From a virus: 52,795 bases of DNA. The notes beneath the pieces are model-generated. The model did not search any database. It worked only from the letters and a program-made list of their open reading frames with translations, and was not told where the DNA came from. The stretch lies in IMG/VR virus record IMGVR_UViG_3300043786_001648, positions 1 to 52,795 of that record; one strand, written 5' to 3'. Below are positions 31,608 to 40,188 of the stretch, in pieces (the first letter of the stretch is position 1; every line of letters starts with the position of its first letter). Position numbers and translations under genes: made by a program.

Positions 31608-32986
31608 TGAATGGTCCTTTCGTCCGACTCGCACCACGCCGGCCAGTAGCAGACCGTCCCCGGAAACTCCACCAGTTTCCCGTTCGCATCATTGCAGGGA
31701 ATGAAGCAGCTGTTTCCCGCAGTGGCGCAGAAGTAGAACGAGCCCTTCCCGGTCGGCGGGCAATACTCGCCCTCGGGGAACGTGCCGGTCAGCGCCGTGC
31801 ACGGCTGGCATCCGCCCTTGCCGGCCATGTCGTCGCTGCCAGTGCATAACACGTTGTTGAAAACCGGTGCCGGGTGGCTGTCGCAACCGAGGGTCGGGGC
31901 GTCGAAGGTGCTCCCGTTCAGGCAGTTGCCCTTGCCGAGCACGGCGAAGGGCTCGATGCACGGCGTCCACGCCTCGGACGAATAGCAGCTGGAGTCGTCG
32001 CCCTCGCAGTCGACGCAGCACGGGTCCCTGTTGTCGGGCCAGTCCGTAGGGTCGCCCGACCACCTCTCGTAGGTGCCCGACCCGGTGGCGCCCGCGAAGC
32101 TGGGACGGAACACGAGCACGGGCTTGGCGCACCCCTCCTTGCAGTACCCCTCGACGCACGCGATCGCCAGGACCTGGTTGGACCGGGCCAGCGTGGTCAG
32201 CTTGTAAGGAACCCCGGTGTCGTCGAGAGGCCCGCGATCGCACGGACTTTCGTCGCACGTGTCTCCGCAGGTCGATTCTGCACAGAACCCCGGCGCCAAG
32301 ATCGTGCCCGTCCAGTTCCATTCCTTGGTCTCGATCAGCTTGAAGACGATGTCGTCGACGGTCTGCGGACAACCGCAGTCGGTGCAGCCCACGGGGATGT
32401 TGTCGCCGGTGACCTCTCCGTCGGCGCAGTTGGCGCCCATCGCGCTGCCGCAGTTCCAGCTGAGGCACGGGTTCGTGCTGGTAAGGGCGAGGAATCCGCC
32501 GAAGAGCGGGTCGTCGCACATGAAGTCGGTGCCGCACGCGCACGGGTCCGTGTTCGAGAGGCCACCCTGGATGTTGGTGAGGCAGCCGCTGTCGGTGTAG
32601 TCGGCCGTGCAGCACTGCGGCGGGCAGAAGTTCTGGCAGACGTGGTACGAGCCGACGTCGTAGGTGCGCTCGATGCGCTGGTACGAGAAGTCGACCTGCT
32701 GCGCCGAGAAGCGGAACAGGTTCGGCCAGTTGAGGCTGGGGGAGCCGGCGGCCGCGAAGTCGCACGTGGTCCCGGACTTCGTCATGGTGGCCGTGATCGT
32801 CCAGTAGACCTCCTTGACGATCAGGGTGGTCGGTGAAGCCGAAGGCAGGATCTTGCGCTCCACGATCGCGGAGCCCGAGAGCGTCACCGTGATCGGTCCC
32901 GCGGGGCTGCAGGCCCACCAGTCGCAGCAGTCGGTCTCGCACTCCTCGGTGCAGCAGCAGGCGGCGGCGATGGCGCCGTTACTCAC
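31589..32986 (-). CDS. Extremely cysteine-rich virion protein, 465 aa
   Basis: I count 45 Cys in 465 residues, grouped as CCC, CC and C-x2-C pairs from the N terminus (ACCCTEECETDCC) to the end, with Trp, Asp, Gly and Pro between them. It has no signal peptide. The pattern resembles disulfide- or metal-stabilised modular repeat proteins. It is placed between the adaptor and the nozzle protein and next to two more Cys-containing proteins, so it is probably an exposed tail/fibre component. No family is recognised. Confidence 0.7.
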   Translation of the reverse strand: MSNGAIAAACCCTEECETDCCDWWACSPAGPITVTLSGSAIVERKILPSASPTTLIVKEVYWTITATMTKSGTTCDFAAAGSPSLNWPNLFRFSAQQVDFSYQRIERTYDVGSYHVCQNFCPPQCCTADYTDSGCLTNIQGGLSNTDPCACGTDFMCDDPLFGGFLALTSTNPCLSWNCGSAMGANCADGEVTGDNIPVGCTDCGCPQTVDDIVFKLIETKEWNWTGTILAPGFCAESTCGDTCDESPCDRGPLDDTGVPYKLTTLARSNQVLAIACVEGYCKEGCAKPVLVFRPSFAGATGSGTYERWSGDPTDWPDNRDPCCVDCEGDDSSCYSSEAWTPCIEPFAVLGKGNCLNGSTFDAPTLGCDSHPAPVFNNVLCTGSDDMAGKGGCQPCTALTGTFPEGEYCPPTGKGSFYFCATAGNSCFIPCNDANGKLVEFPGTVCYWPAWCESDERTIQWTWSL

Positions 32987-33764
32987 AGGTCACCTCCAGC
33001 GGGTTCGGGGTCTCGAACCACGGGACGCAGTTCTCGTCGAGCACGAGGTCGACCACGGCGCCGTTCGGGATGCGCAGCCTCGAGAGGATCGTGCCCACGG
33101 GGACCACGTTGCCGCCGTCGTTCGGCATCGACGTCTCGTACTCGTTGGCGGCGTCGCCGTAGGCCGAGCTCGAGCGGCCCGAGCCCGCCAGCTCGCCCCA
33201 CGAGTAGGTCCAGTAGGTCTTGCCCGAGACCGTGAACGGCCCAGAGGCCCCTGTGATCTGGGCCTTCAGGACGGTCTGGGATGGACCGCAGCCGCAGTCG
33301 CAGCCCTTGGAGCCCCCGCCGCCTCCGCCACCCCCACTGGTCGGCGAGCCGCAGCCGTCGGCCAGGCATTCGTCGATGCCGAGGTAGATGCCGTTGGGGT
33401 CCTGGATGCACTTGCCCGAGAGGCACGAGTACCGGATCCGCTCCTCGGGACCGATCGGGGGCACCGAGTCCGGATGCGCCGTGGGAGCAGTGGGGGTGCC
33501 CAGGCTGCCGATCAGGTTGAAGATGGTGGGCGAGAAGTCGCCCGTGAAGGCGCCGCTTCCGCCGGGGCCCTCGATCAGCGGGGACGGGCCGGACTGGCCG
33601 GGCATGTCGCCGGGGCCCGAGGTCGGGTAGGCGTCGTTGAAACGGAGGCCGGGCACCACCGTGAACCGCTGGAACCCGAGGTCGAGCCGCCGGACGATCC
33701 CCCGTGAGAAGCCGGGGTTCGACTCGAGGTCCTGCATAGCCTGGTTGAAGGCCTCGTTCTGCAT
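32979..33764 (-). CDS. Tail-associated protein with Cys-rich EGF-like segment, 261 aa
   Basis: The N-terminal 100 residues are Pro/Gly-rich. Residues about 110-140 have spaced Cys (YSCLSGKCIQDPNG, then DECLADGCG), resembling an EGF-like knot. A run of eight Gly then CDCGCG forms a linker, and the C-terminal 90 residues are a beta domain. It overlaps the 465-aa Cys-rich gene by 8 bases. It is probably an accessory tail or neck protein. One CCCCCACTG copy lies in the Gly linker (33331-33339). Confidence 0.65.
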   Translation of the reverse strand: MQNEAFNQAMQDLESNPGFSRGIVRRLDLGFQRFTVVPGLRFNDAYPTSGPGDMPGQSGPSPLIEGPGGSGAFTGDFSPTIFNLIGSLGTPTAPTAHPDSVPPIGPEERIRYSCLSGKCIQDPNGIYLGIDECLADGCGSPTSGGGGGGGGSKGCDCGCGPSQTVLKAQITGASGPFTVSGKTYWTYSWGELAGSGRSSSAYGDAANEYETSMPNDGGNVVPVGTILSRLRIPNGAVVDLVLDENCVPWFETPNPLEVTCE

Positions 33765-33767
33765 GGC

Positions 33768-34652
33768 TCAAAAGGTGAAGAGGTTCTTGTTGTCGGCGGT
33801 GCCGCCGGTGAATCGCTTGCCCGTGCGTGAGTTCATGTTGCCCAGCATGTCGTGGGCCGTCTTGATCGCGGACTTGTAGGAGAGCATGAGGAGCTGCATC
33901 TGGGCGCCCGTGATCTTGCGGCCCGTGCCCGCGCGCATGGCCGCGCTCAGCGAGACGGCGTCGATCATGGGCTCCAGGAGAAAGGGAACTACCTCGTACG
34001 AGTACGATCCGGCGGTGTTCGTGGCCGCAGTGCGAAGCGTGAGGATCCGCGTGGCCGCATCGTGCGCCGAGACGACCAGCTCATCGGTGACCCCCGATCC
34101 GAAGATCCGCAGATAGCACCCCACGTAGGCGTTCTGCCGCTTGTCCCTCGAGCCGAGCGTCGGGTTGAGCACCATCGTGAACGTGCCGTTCGCGTTCAAG
34201 GTGCCCTGCGCCGGGGTCTCGTGGTGGGCCTGGACGTCGCCGCTCGGGATGTAGGCGATCGAGAACTCGCGCCCCGACGTCGGCGGCGGCTCGAACGAGA
34301 TCAGGTTCCCCTGGAGCGCCCAGCCCGGGCCGTACACGTTGAACTGGTTCCTCGGATGGAAGTCCTCCGTCCAGGCCCCCGTGTCCGCGTTCTTCAGCCC
34401 GACCCTCAGGACCTGCCTCACAGTGGGGGGCAGCAGGTAGTCCTTCACGCCCTCCGACACCGTGAGCGTCAGGTTCTGGATGATCTGGACGTCGCTCATC
34501 ATCGAGACGCGCGACAGGACGTCGTTCATCGCGCTCGAGAGGAAGAAGCGCACCAGGTAGTTGTCGTCGTACTTGGCGTCGAGGTCGGGGTCGTCCAGGT
34601 AGTGGCGGACCTTCTCGCAGTACGTTCGGAGGATGGAGCCGGATGAGTGCAT
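33768..34652 (-). CDS. Head-tail adaptor/connector protein, 294 aa
   Basis: The N-terminal helices (ILRTYCEKVRHYLDDPD, VRFFLSSAMNDVLSRV), a central beta insertion and a C-terminal helical bundle (DAVSLSAAMRAGTG, LLMLSYKSAIKTAHDML) give the layout of T7 gp11-type adaptors, which link the portal to the nozzle. It lies downstream of the capsid gene and upstream of the nozzle-like protein, the expected place. No motif is diagnostic, so the call rests on architecture and position. Confidence 0.7.
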   Translation of the reverse strand: MHSSGSILRTYCEKVRHYLDDPDLDAKYDDNYLVRFFLSSAMNDVLSRVSMMSDVQIIQNLTLTVSEGVKDYLLPPTVRQVLRVGLKNADTGAWTEDFHPRNQFNVYGPGWALQGNLISFEPPPTSGREFSIAYIPSGDVQAHHETPAQGTLNANGTFTMVLNPTLGSRDKRQNAYVGCYLRIFGSGVTDELVVSAHDAATRILTLRTAATNTAGSYSYEVVPFLLEPMIDAVSLSAAMRAGTGRKITGAQMQLLMLSYKSAIKTAHDMLGNMNSRTGKRFTGGTADNKNLFTF

Positions 34653-34655
34653 GGT

Positions 34656-35207
34656 TCAGCCCGTGGAGATGATCTTGCCCTGCATGGCCCAGTTCAGGAG
34701 TTCTCGCATCTCGTCGACCTGCTGGTCCTCGTCCGGCACGTCCTCAAGACTCAGATTGTCGGCGGCCTCGTCCAGCCCCCGGGCCTTCAGGATCCGGGCC
34801 ATGTCGTCCATGGCCGTCTTGCGGTCGAGGAGCCTGAGCTGGCGCTCGCTGATCTTGTCGAGCCGCGCCTTGCGCTCCTCCTCCACGACCACGTGGCCGG
34901 GCCGGCACCTGGACACGATCCACTCCATGTCCGGGAGGTCCGCGGGGTCCTCCTCGGGCTTCCCCGAGAAGACGCAGATCTCGACGCACACGGCCACGCC
35001 CTGGCCCCACGTGCGCGGCTTGACCGACCAGCAGGCCAGCCCGAACATCTTGGACCTCCGGTGGTGGTAGACGAACAGGTCCTTCTGGCCGGTGCGCTCC
35101 CGGACCGCCTTGATCCACGGGCCGTCCGGCACGAGCTCGAACCTCTCGGGATCCATCTCGGTACCAAGCAGGATGGCCGCCGTGATCTCGTCGTCGCTCA
35201 TCGCCAT
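34656..35207 (-). CDS. Hypothetical protein, 183 aa
   Basis: The N-terminal part is alpha/beta with aromatic and basic residues (FVYHHRRSKMFGLACWSVKP). The C-terminal 70 residues are a charged helix (ISERQLRLLDRKTAMDDMARIL) ending in an acidic tail. Located between capsid and adaptor genes and separated from the capsid gene by a terminator, it may be a head-completion or capsid-associated factor. No family is recognised. Confidence 0.65.
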   Translation of the reverse strand: MAMSDDEITAAILLGTEMDPERFELVPDGPWIKAVRERTGQKDLFVYHHRRSKMFGLACWSVKPRTWGQGVAVCVEICVFSGKPEEDPADLPDMEWIVSRCRPGHVVVEEERKARLDKISERQLRLLDRKTAMDDMARILKARGLDEAADNLSLEDVPDEDQQVDEMRELLNWAMQGKIISTG

Positions 35208-35220
35208 TCCGTTCTCCTAT

Positions 35221-35253
35221 GCAAAGGGGCCGCCCCATTCACGAGGCGGCCCC
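35221..35253 (-). terminator. Rho-independent terminator after the capsid gene
   Basis: On the minus strand GGGGCCGCC pairs with GGCGGCCCC (9 bp) around TCGTGAATGG, followed by TTTGC. It would partly shield the downstream genes from the high level of capsid transcription. Confidence 0.75.
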
Positions 35254-35280
35254 AGTGTAACCGATGAACCCGTCAGGGGA

Positions 35281-36933
35281 TCACATGTAGAGGCGATCCT
35301 CGGTGAGGCCCGTGAGCTTCATGCCGTTCACCTGGTCGGGCACGAGCTGCATGCGGATGCGGCCGGGCATCTGCGAGGCCTGGGTCACGAGGTTGGCTCC
35401 GCCGCCGCTCGCGGTCTGGTAGACCGGGAGCTGGTTCGTGGAGGTGCCGGTGATGGCGCCCGCGACGAACTCGAACGGGATGAACGCATCGGCCTCGCTC
35501 ATCTTGGAGACGCCCTTCGGGCTCGGAGGCACGTACTTCTTCCAGTTCGATCCGCCGAGCTTGAGGCCGTAGAGGGTGCCCGCCTCGACGAAGCGCGAGG
35601 TGTGGCCCTTGTAGGTCTTGCCCTCGAACGTGAAGCTGAAGCCCTCGGCCTGGCCCTCGTTCGTGATCGACGAGGGGCGGTTCGTGCGATCGATGCGGTA
35701 CTGGCCGATCTTCTGCGACTCGTAGGCGCTCCACACGCCCTCCGACGCGATCAGGGTGTCGATCGTGTTGCCGAGCGGCTCGAACGCGCTGTGGACGCGC
35801 TGGAGGTAACGCTTCATGTTGTACTCGGTGAGGACGCCGTTGACCGCGTACTTGAAGCTCTTGAACTCCGGCCGCTCGAGCACGTCGATGTGCATGGCCG
35901 AGTCGGACTCCGCGCCGAGGAGCGAGGTCGGACGGGCGCCGCCCGTCTCCGCGCCGCTCTTCAGCCAGCTGTTGATGCCCGCGATGCCCGTGAAGGTCGT
36001 GGTGCCCGTGCCGTTCTCGAGGTGGCTGTTCGCGTACACGATGTAGGCCCCGTTGAGGTCGGCCGCCGTCGCCACCGTGCCGCCCGAACCCGTCGCAAGG
36101 CTCGACCGGAACGAGGTCGTGTTCGTATTCGACACGAGGACGACCGTGTTCGTGAGCGGGTCCACGTTCTCGACGACCAGCTGCACGCGGGTGCCGCGGG
36201 TCGCCTGGGAGAGCGTGAGGGTGCCTGTCACGACCTGAGCGGCCGTGTCGTTGGAGCGGATGCCGTTCGTGTGAAGGATGTCCACGCGCTGGCCGCGCGC
36301 GAAGCGGTGGCAGGCCTGGTTGTCCGGGTTGAACGAGATGCGGTAGTAGGTGCTCGTGCCGGACGGAGGGGTCGGGGTGCTGAGGACCGCGTTCGAGATC
36401 GCGCACAGGCGGTAGTTCTCGTTCTGCGAGAGGTACCAGTAGTTGCAGAGCGTGAGCGCCATGTTGCGGGCGAACGCGGTCAGCTTCGGCGCCACGACCT
36501 GGTTGATGAGCGCGGGCGTCGCGTCGGCCTGCTTCTCACCGAGGGTGATCATCAGGTTAGTGACGAGCGAGCGCATCGGGATGCCGAGCTGGTACGGCGT
36601 AGCGTTCGGACCCTCGAGCGGGCTCGGGTACGCCTGGTTCGCCTGCTGGGTGTGCATCAGCGAGCCGATCGAGTCGGTCAGGTCGCCGTACAGGTCCTTG
36701 TTGCCGAAGCCCTGGCCGGCCTCGATGACACCCGTGAGGCTGCCCATGTACGTCTTGATGATCTTGAGGTCGCGGCCGAGGTCGCCGGAGTTGCCGACGC
36801 CCTGGCTGGTGACGGCCTTGTCGCGCCACACCGGATCGAGTCCGGCGAGGAAGACGCGAAGGCTCTTGTTGAGGACTTCCTGGATTCGGTTGGACTGACG
36901 ATCGAAGATCGAGCCCGTTGTTGCGAATGGCAT
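35281..36933 (-). CDS. Major capsid protein, 550 aa
   Basis: Follows the scaffold gene directly. It opens MPFATTGSIF and has the HK97-type progression: an N-terminal helical arm, a long helix (TNLMITLGEKQADATPALIN), and a beta-rich domain with an inserted segment (about residues 200-330, Thr/Asn/Val-rich). The length is longer than minimal capsid proteins (about 330 aa), which fits the insertion. No cleavage site is evident. A terminator after it supports high expression. Confidence 0.85.
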   Translation of the reverse strand: MPFATTGSIFDRQSNRIQEVLNKSLRVFLAGLDPVWRDKAVTSQGVGNSGDLGRDLKIIKTYMGSLTGVIEAGQGFGNKDLYGDLTDSIGSLMHTQQANQAYPSPLEGPNATPYQLGIPMRSLVTNLMITLGEKQADATPALINQVVAPKLTAFARNMALTLCNYWYLSQNENYRLCAISNAVLSTPTPPSGTSTYYRISFNPDNQACHRFARGQRVDILHTNGIRSNDTAAQVVTGTLTLSQATRGTRVQLVVENVDPLTNTVVLVSNTNTTSFRSSLATGSGGTVATAADLNGAYIVYANSHLENGTGTTTFTGIAGINSWLKSGAETGGARPTSLLGAESDSAMHIDVLERPEFKSFKYAVNGVLTEYNMKRYLQRVHSAFEPLGNTIDTLIASEGVWSAYESQKIGQYRIDRTNRPSSITNEGQAEGFSFTFEGKTYKGHTSRFVEAGTLYGLKLGGSNWKKYVPPSPKGVSKMSEADAFIPFEFVAGAITGTSTNQLPVYQTASGGGANLVTQASQMPGRIRMQLVPDQVNGMKLTGLTEDRLYM

Positions 36934-36961
36934 GTTTGGTTCCTACGCCCCACGGGCGCGT

Positions 36962-37879
36962 TCAGACGACGGATTGACTGGGGGATTCCACGAGGCCCCG
37001 CTGAATCGAATCCGCGGCGAACTCCTTGACCTGGTTCTCCAGGCTCGAGAAGTCCATCCCGGGCTTCCATTCCGGCGCGGGGACCGGCTTCGTTCGCAGG
37101 ATCTCCTGTGCATCCAGTCCGTCTGCTGTTTCCGACGTCCGACCGAGACGGTCGAGATCGCCGATTACCGAACGGAACGTGCCGACGACAGGCTCTACTG
37201 CCTTCTCGACTTCCTCGGCCATCCAAGCGTCCTCGAAGGTGCCTGCCGCCGCACGGCGGGTCTGCATCCGGTCCAGGGCCTTCTGCTCGAGCTGAGCCCG
37301 AAGAGCCTGTTCCGCCTGCCTGGCACCCTCTTCTCCGCGAAGTGTCCGAGAAGCCTCGAGGAGTTTCTGAAACTCCGGGTTGGTTTTCAAGACGCGGTCC
37401 AGCTGTCCGTCGAGGGACTGCCGGAGTTCGCGCACCCTCATCTTGTGAAGCTCGGCGCGGTGCGCCTCCAGCTGTGCCTTGATCTCTTCTGCGCTGTTGC
37501 TCATTGGGTCCTCTGTTTCACCCCCACTGGTTTCGTCCTCGTCGTCCTCCGGGAAGTCCGGAAGCTCGATCTCCTCCACCTCGTCCTCGTCCTCGTCCTC
37601 GGCCGCGGACGCGGCTGGCTCCGTCGTGCGGCGCGTGGCCTGCACGTACTGCTCGATCTGCTCGTCCTCGTAGCCGAGGTTCTGCAGCACGTTGCGGACG
37701 GCCTCTTCCTTGCGGCCCGGGGGAGCCTCGGCCTGGAACAGGACGCCGACCTCCTGGAGGTCCTTCTGCAGCGTGTCGTTGATCTCGATCGCGTCCTTGA
37801 GGTCCTTGTGGCTCTGGATGAGCTCGGCCAGCGAGATCTCGCTGCCGTCCTCGAGGGTGACCTTCGTTTCGGGGTCCAT
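36962..37879 (-). CDS. Scaffolding protein, 305 aa
   Basis: Highly charged and helical, with a strongly acidic stretch (EDEDEDEVEEIEL near 95-107) and long coiled coils (about 125-225), ending in a short C-terminal helix that would bind the capsid. The position between portal and capsid genes is the standard scaffold position. A CCCCCACTG copy (37521-37529) lies in the codons for TSGGE. The start lies immediately after the portal stop. Confidence 0.85.
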   Translation of the reverse strand: MDPETKVTLEDGSEISLAELIQSHKDLKDAIEINDTLQKDLQEVGVLFQAEAPPGRKEEAVRNVLQNLGYEDEQIEQYVQATRRTTEPAASAAEDEDEDEVEEIELPDFPEDDEDETSGGETEDPMSNSAEEIKAQLEAHRAELHKMRVRELRQSLDGQLDRVLKTNPEFQKLLEASRTLRGEEGARQAEQALRAQLEQKALDRMQTRRAAAGTFEDAWMAEEVEKAVEPVVGTFRSVIGDLDRLGRTSETADGLDAQEILRTKPVPAPEWKPGMDFSSLENQVKEFAADSIQRGLVESPSQSVV

Positions 37880-39892
37880 TTACGGTCCTCTTTGCGGCAT
37901 CGGCGGAGCCTGGGGGCCCGCCGCCTGGCCACCCTGCAGCTGGGCCATCTGCTGGTCCAGCTTCGACAGCATAGCCACATCGTCAGGATTGGGAAGGGCG
38001 TTCGGCATCACAAGGCCCATGAAGCCCATCAGCGTCTTGTGGTACTCGATGAAGGCGTTCTGCACCTCGGCCGCGGCGACCGCCATCACGGGGCTCGCCA
38101 TGAACGAGTTGAGGACCCGGATCTGCATCTCGGGCTTCGTCATCTGCGGCGTCAGCACGACCTGGCCGGGGGTCTTGCCGTCGCCGTACAGGAGCAGGCA
38201 GTTCCGCACCACGGACTCGTAGGCCGACTGGTGCTCGTCGGTCCACATCGCGAAGTCGAGGCCTTCCTTCAGCGCGAACAGCATGAAGGTGTCGGGGTCG
38301 ATCTGGAACTGCTGCTGGAGCGCCAGGGCCTCCTGCTTGCGGGCCACCTTCGACCGCGGGTTGATGTCCTTGATCTTGAAGGAGAGCTGCGAGAGCGACG
38401 GCAGCGGGTTCGACTCGAAGCTCACCGCCATCGTCTCGGGGTCCACCACGACTCCCGCGAGGTCGAGGGTCAGCTGGTCCACCGTGAACGTGCGCGGGCT
38501 GAACACGACCTCGCGCACGGCGCTAGCGAGCACCGACCGGTAGGCGTCGCCCCACGCCGCCTGCACCCCGGCGGTCGGCGTGTTCATCGCGCGGTTCACC
38601 TGCTCGTCGAGGAACTGGAGGCCGGTCGCCGAGTCCACGCGGCCCTTCTCGGCCAGCAGGTCCCGGATCGGGTTGAGGCGGTCGATCTGCGAGACCGCGA
38701 ACGAGCTCACCTTCCCGGGCACGTCGCCGCTCGTGAACGGCGTGATGTTGAACGGCCTGAAGCCCTCGCTGATCGGGTCGGGCTCCCACGGGAAGACGCG
38801 CAGGCCCTGGCCCACGTCGCGCAGCATCGTGTTCGCGTTGAACGACCCGTGCGGCAGCACCAGCACCCCGTACTTGTCGATGTCCCGGATGTTCTGGAAC
38901 AGCGACTTCTGCAGGCGCTCGGCCTCGCGGCACAGCGAGAACAGCAGGTCGAAGACGCCGGCCCCGTGGAACGAGCCGTTCTCCATGAACCGCGCGAAGC
39001 CGATCGGGCAGTAGACCTCGCGTCCCTCGAACGACTCGTCGTGGAGCGTGCACTCGCCGCTCGTCACGATGTACCTCTCGACCGTGTCGCGCGGCCCCTT
39101 CAGCCACAGCTCGCGCACCCTCACGACCTGCTGCGACTCCTTGTCCGAGTCGTGCATGGCCATGCGGTCGTCCGAGTACGTGACCTGGGACCCCAGCGTG
39201 TACTCGTTGGCGGTCTGCTGCTCGTAGGACTCCCCGGGCCGGATCGTGTAGTACTCGATGCGGTCCTTGTTGCGGGTCACCTTCGAGCCGAACTTCTCCT
39301 TCAGGTACTCCATTGACACCATGCGCTGCCTGAGAAGCCCGCGCTGCTTCGTGTAGTCGTGCACGAGGCTCGGGAACGGAAACAGCTCCATCGGGTGCAC
39401 GACCTCGAGGTCCGTCGTGAGCCCGACCGTCGGATGGTTCACGATGTGGCCGGTGACGCCGCAGCTGCCGAGCAGCGTGAAGATGTGGTTGAACTGGGGG
39501 ACCACCCGCTGCAGCTGGTGCTCCGACACGACCTGGTCCAGCATGATCTGGGCCACCGACCTCTGGCGGATCGAGCTCAGCGAGGAGCCGACGCGCTGCA
39601 CCAGCGGCCTGAAGTCGAGGCTGCTCAGCCTGCCCGAGATCTGGTCGACGGCCTTCAGCAGCTCGCTCGACTGGAACTCGAGCCGGTCCTGCTCGTCGAG
39701 GTACGAGTAGCGGACGGTGCCGCTCTCGGGATCGAACACGTCAAACTGCCGGGCCCCCTGCAGGTAGTACAGGGCCACCAGCCAGGTCGCCCTCCGGTAC
39801 GACAGGCGGTTCGTCTCCCGCTCCACGTGGGCGTCCACGATCCGGGCCAGCGCCATCGGGTCCTTCGTGAGCTTGATCGGGTCGGTTGCCAT
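37880..39892 (-). CDS. Portal protein, 670 aa
   Basis: Opens MATDPIKLTK after an AGAAAGG ribosome site. It has the T7/short-tail portal look: helices and wing at the N-terminal 200 residues (RRATWLVALYYLQGARQF), a central clip/stem (about 300-430) and a long C-terminal helical barrel (LSQLSFKIKDINPRSKVARK), ending in a Gln/Pro/Gly-rich tail. The length and the position between terminase and scaffold are typical. The previous gene runs 152 bases into its 5' end. Confidence 0.85.
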   Translation of the reverse strand: MATDPIKLTKDPMALARIVDAHVERETNRLSYRRATWLVALYYLQGARQFDVFDPESGTVRYSYLDEQDRLEFQSSELLKAVDQISGRLSSLDFRPLVQRVGSSLSSIRQRSVAQIMLDQVVSEHQLQRVVPQFNHIFTLLGSCGVTGHIVNHPTVGLTTDLEVVHPMELFPFPSLVHDYTKQRGLLRQRMVSMEYLKEKFGSKVTRNKDRIEYYTIRPGESYEQQTANEYTLGSQVTYSDDRMAMHDSDKESQQVVRVRELWLKGPRDTVERYIVTSGECTLHDESFEGREVYCPIGFARFMENGSFHGAGVFDLLFSLCREAERLQKSLFQNIRDIDKYGVLVLPHGSFNANTMLRDVGQGLRVFPWEPDPISEGFRPFNITPFTSGDVPGKVSSFAVSQIDRLNPIRDLLAEKGRVDSATGLQFLDEQVNRAMNTPTAGVQAAWGDAYRSVLASAVREVVFSPRTFTVDQLTLDLAGVVVDPETMAVSFESNPLPSLSQLSFKIKDINPRSKVARKQEALALQQQFQIDPDTFMLFALKEGLDFAMWTDEHQSAYESVVRNCLLLYGDGKTPGQVVLTPQMTKPEMQIRVLNSFMASPVMAVAAAEVQNAFIEYHKTLMGFMGLVMPNALPNPDDVAMLSKLDQQMAQLQGGQAAGPQAPPMPQRGP

Positions 39893-40157
39893 GTCGTGCC
39901 TTTCTTGCCGCGTACCCTCCCGGGACCAGCTTGATGCGCTCCTTCACGGGAGCATACTGCTTGACCACGTCCTCGGAAGGGAGAGACCCTTCGTATGCAC
40001 CCCCACTGATTCCCACGGAGGGGTGCCTGGGGCCGTTGCCGTAGTAGGACAGGCAGAGTATCCCTAGCCAAGTATCGGACAGCGTCACGGTCGCGCCCAA
40101 CGGATTGGCCTGCGCGGGTTCCTTGTCCGCGGAGCCGCCGAAGTACCAGCGCGACAT
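39741..40157 (-). CDS. Hypothetical protein overlapping portal start, 138 aa
   Basis: The open frame runs from ATG 40157 (MSRWYFGGSA) to a stop at 39741, 152 bases inside the portal gene in another frame. The first 85 residues have good phage codon use and look globular (LSDTWLGILCLSYYGNG); the last 50 are just the alternate frame of portal. Either the real C terminus is this overlapped tail, or a frameshift or sequencing error hides an earlier stop. A CCCCCACTG copy at 40000 encodes ISGGA. Confidence 0.5.
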   Translation of the reverse strand: MSRWYFGGSADKEPAQANPLGATVTLSDTWLGILCLSYYGNGPRHPSVGISGGAYEGSLPSEDVVKQYAPVKERIKLVPGGYAARKARHGNRPDQAHEGPDGAGPDRGRPRGAGDEPPVVPEGDLAGGPVLPAGGPAV

Positions 40158-40188
40158 CGCCTCGAAGAGGGCGAGCGGCACCCGGCAC

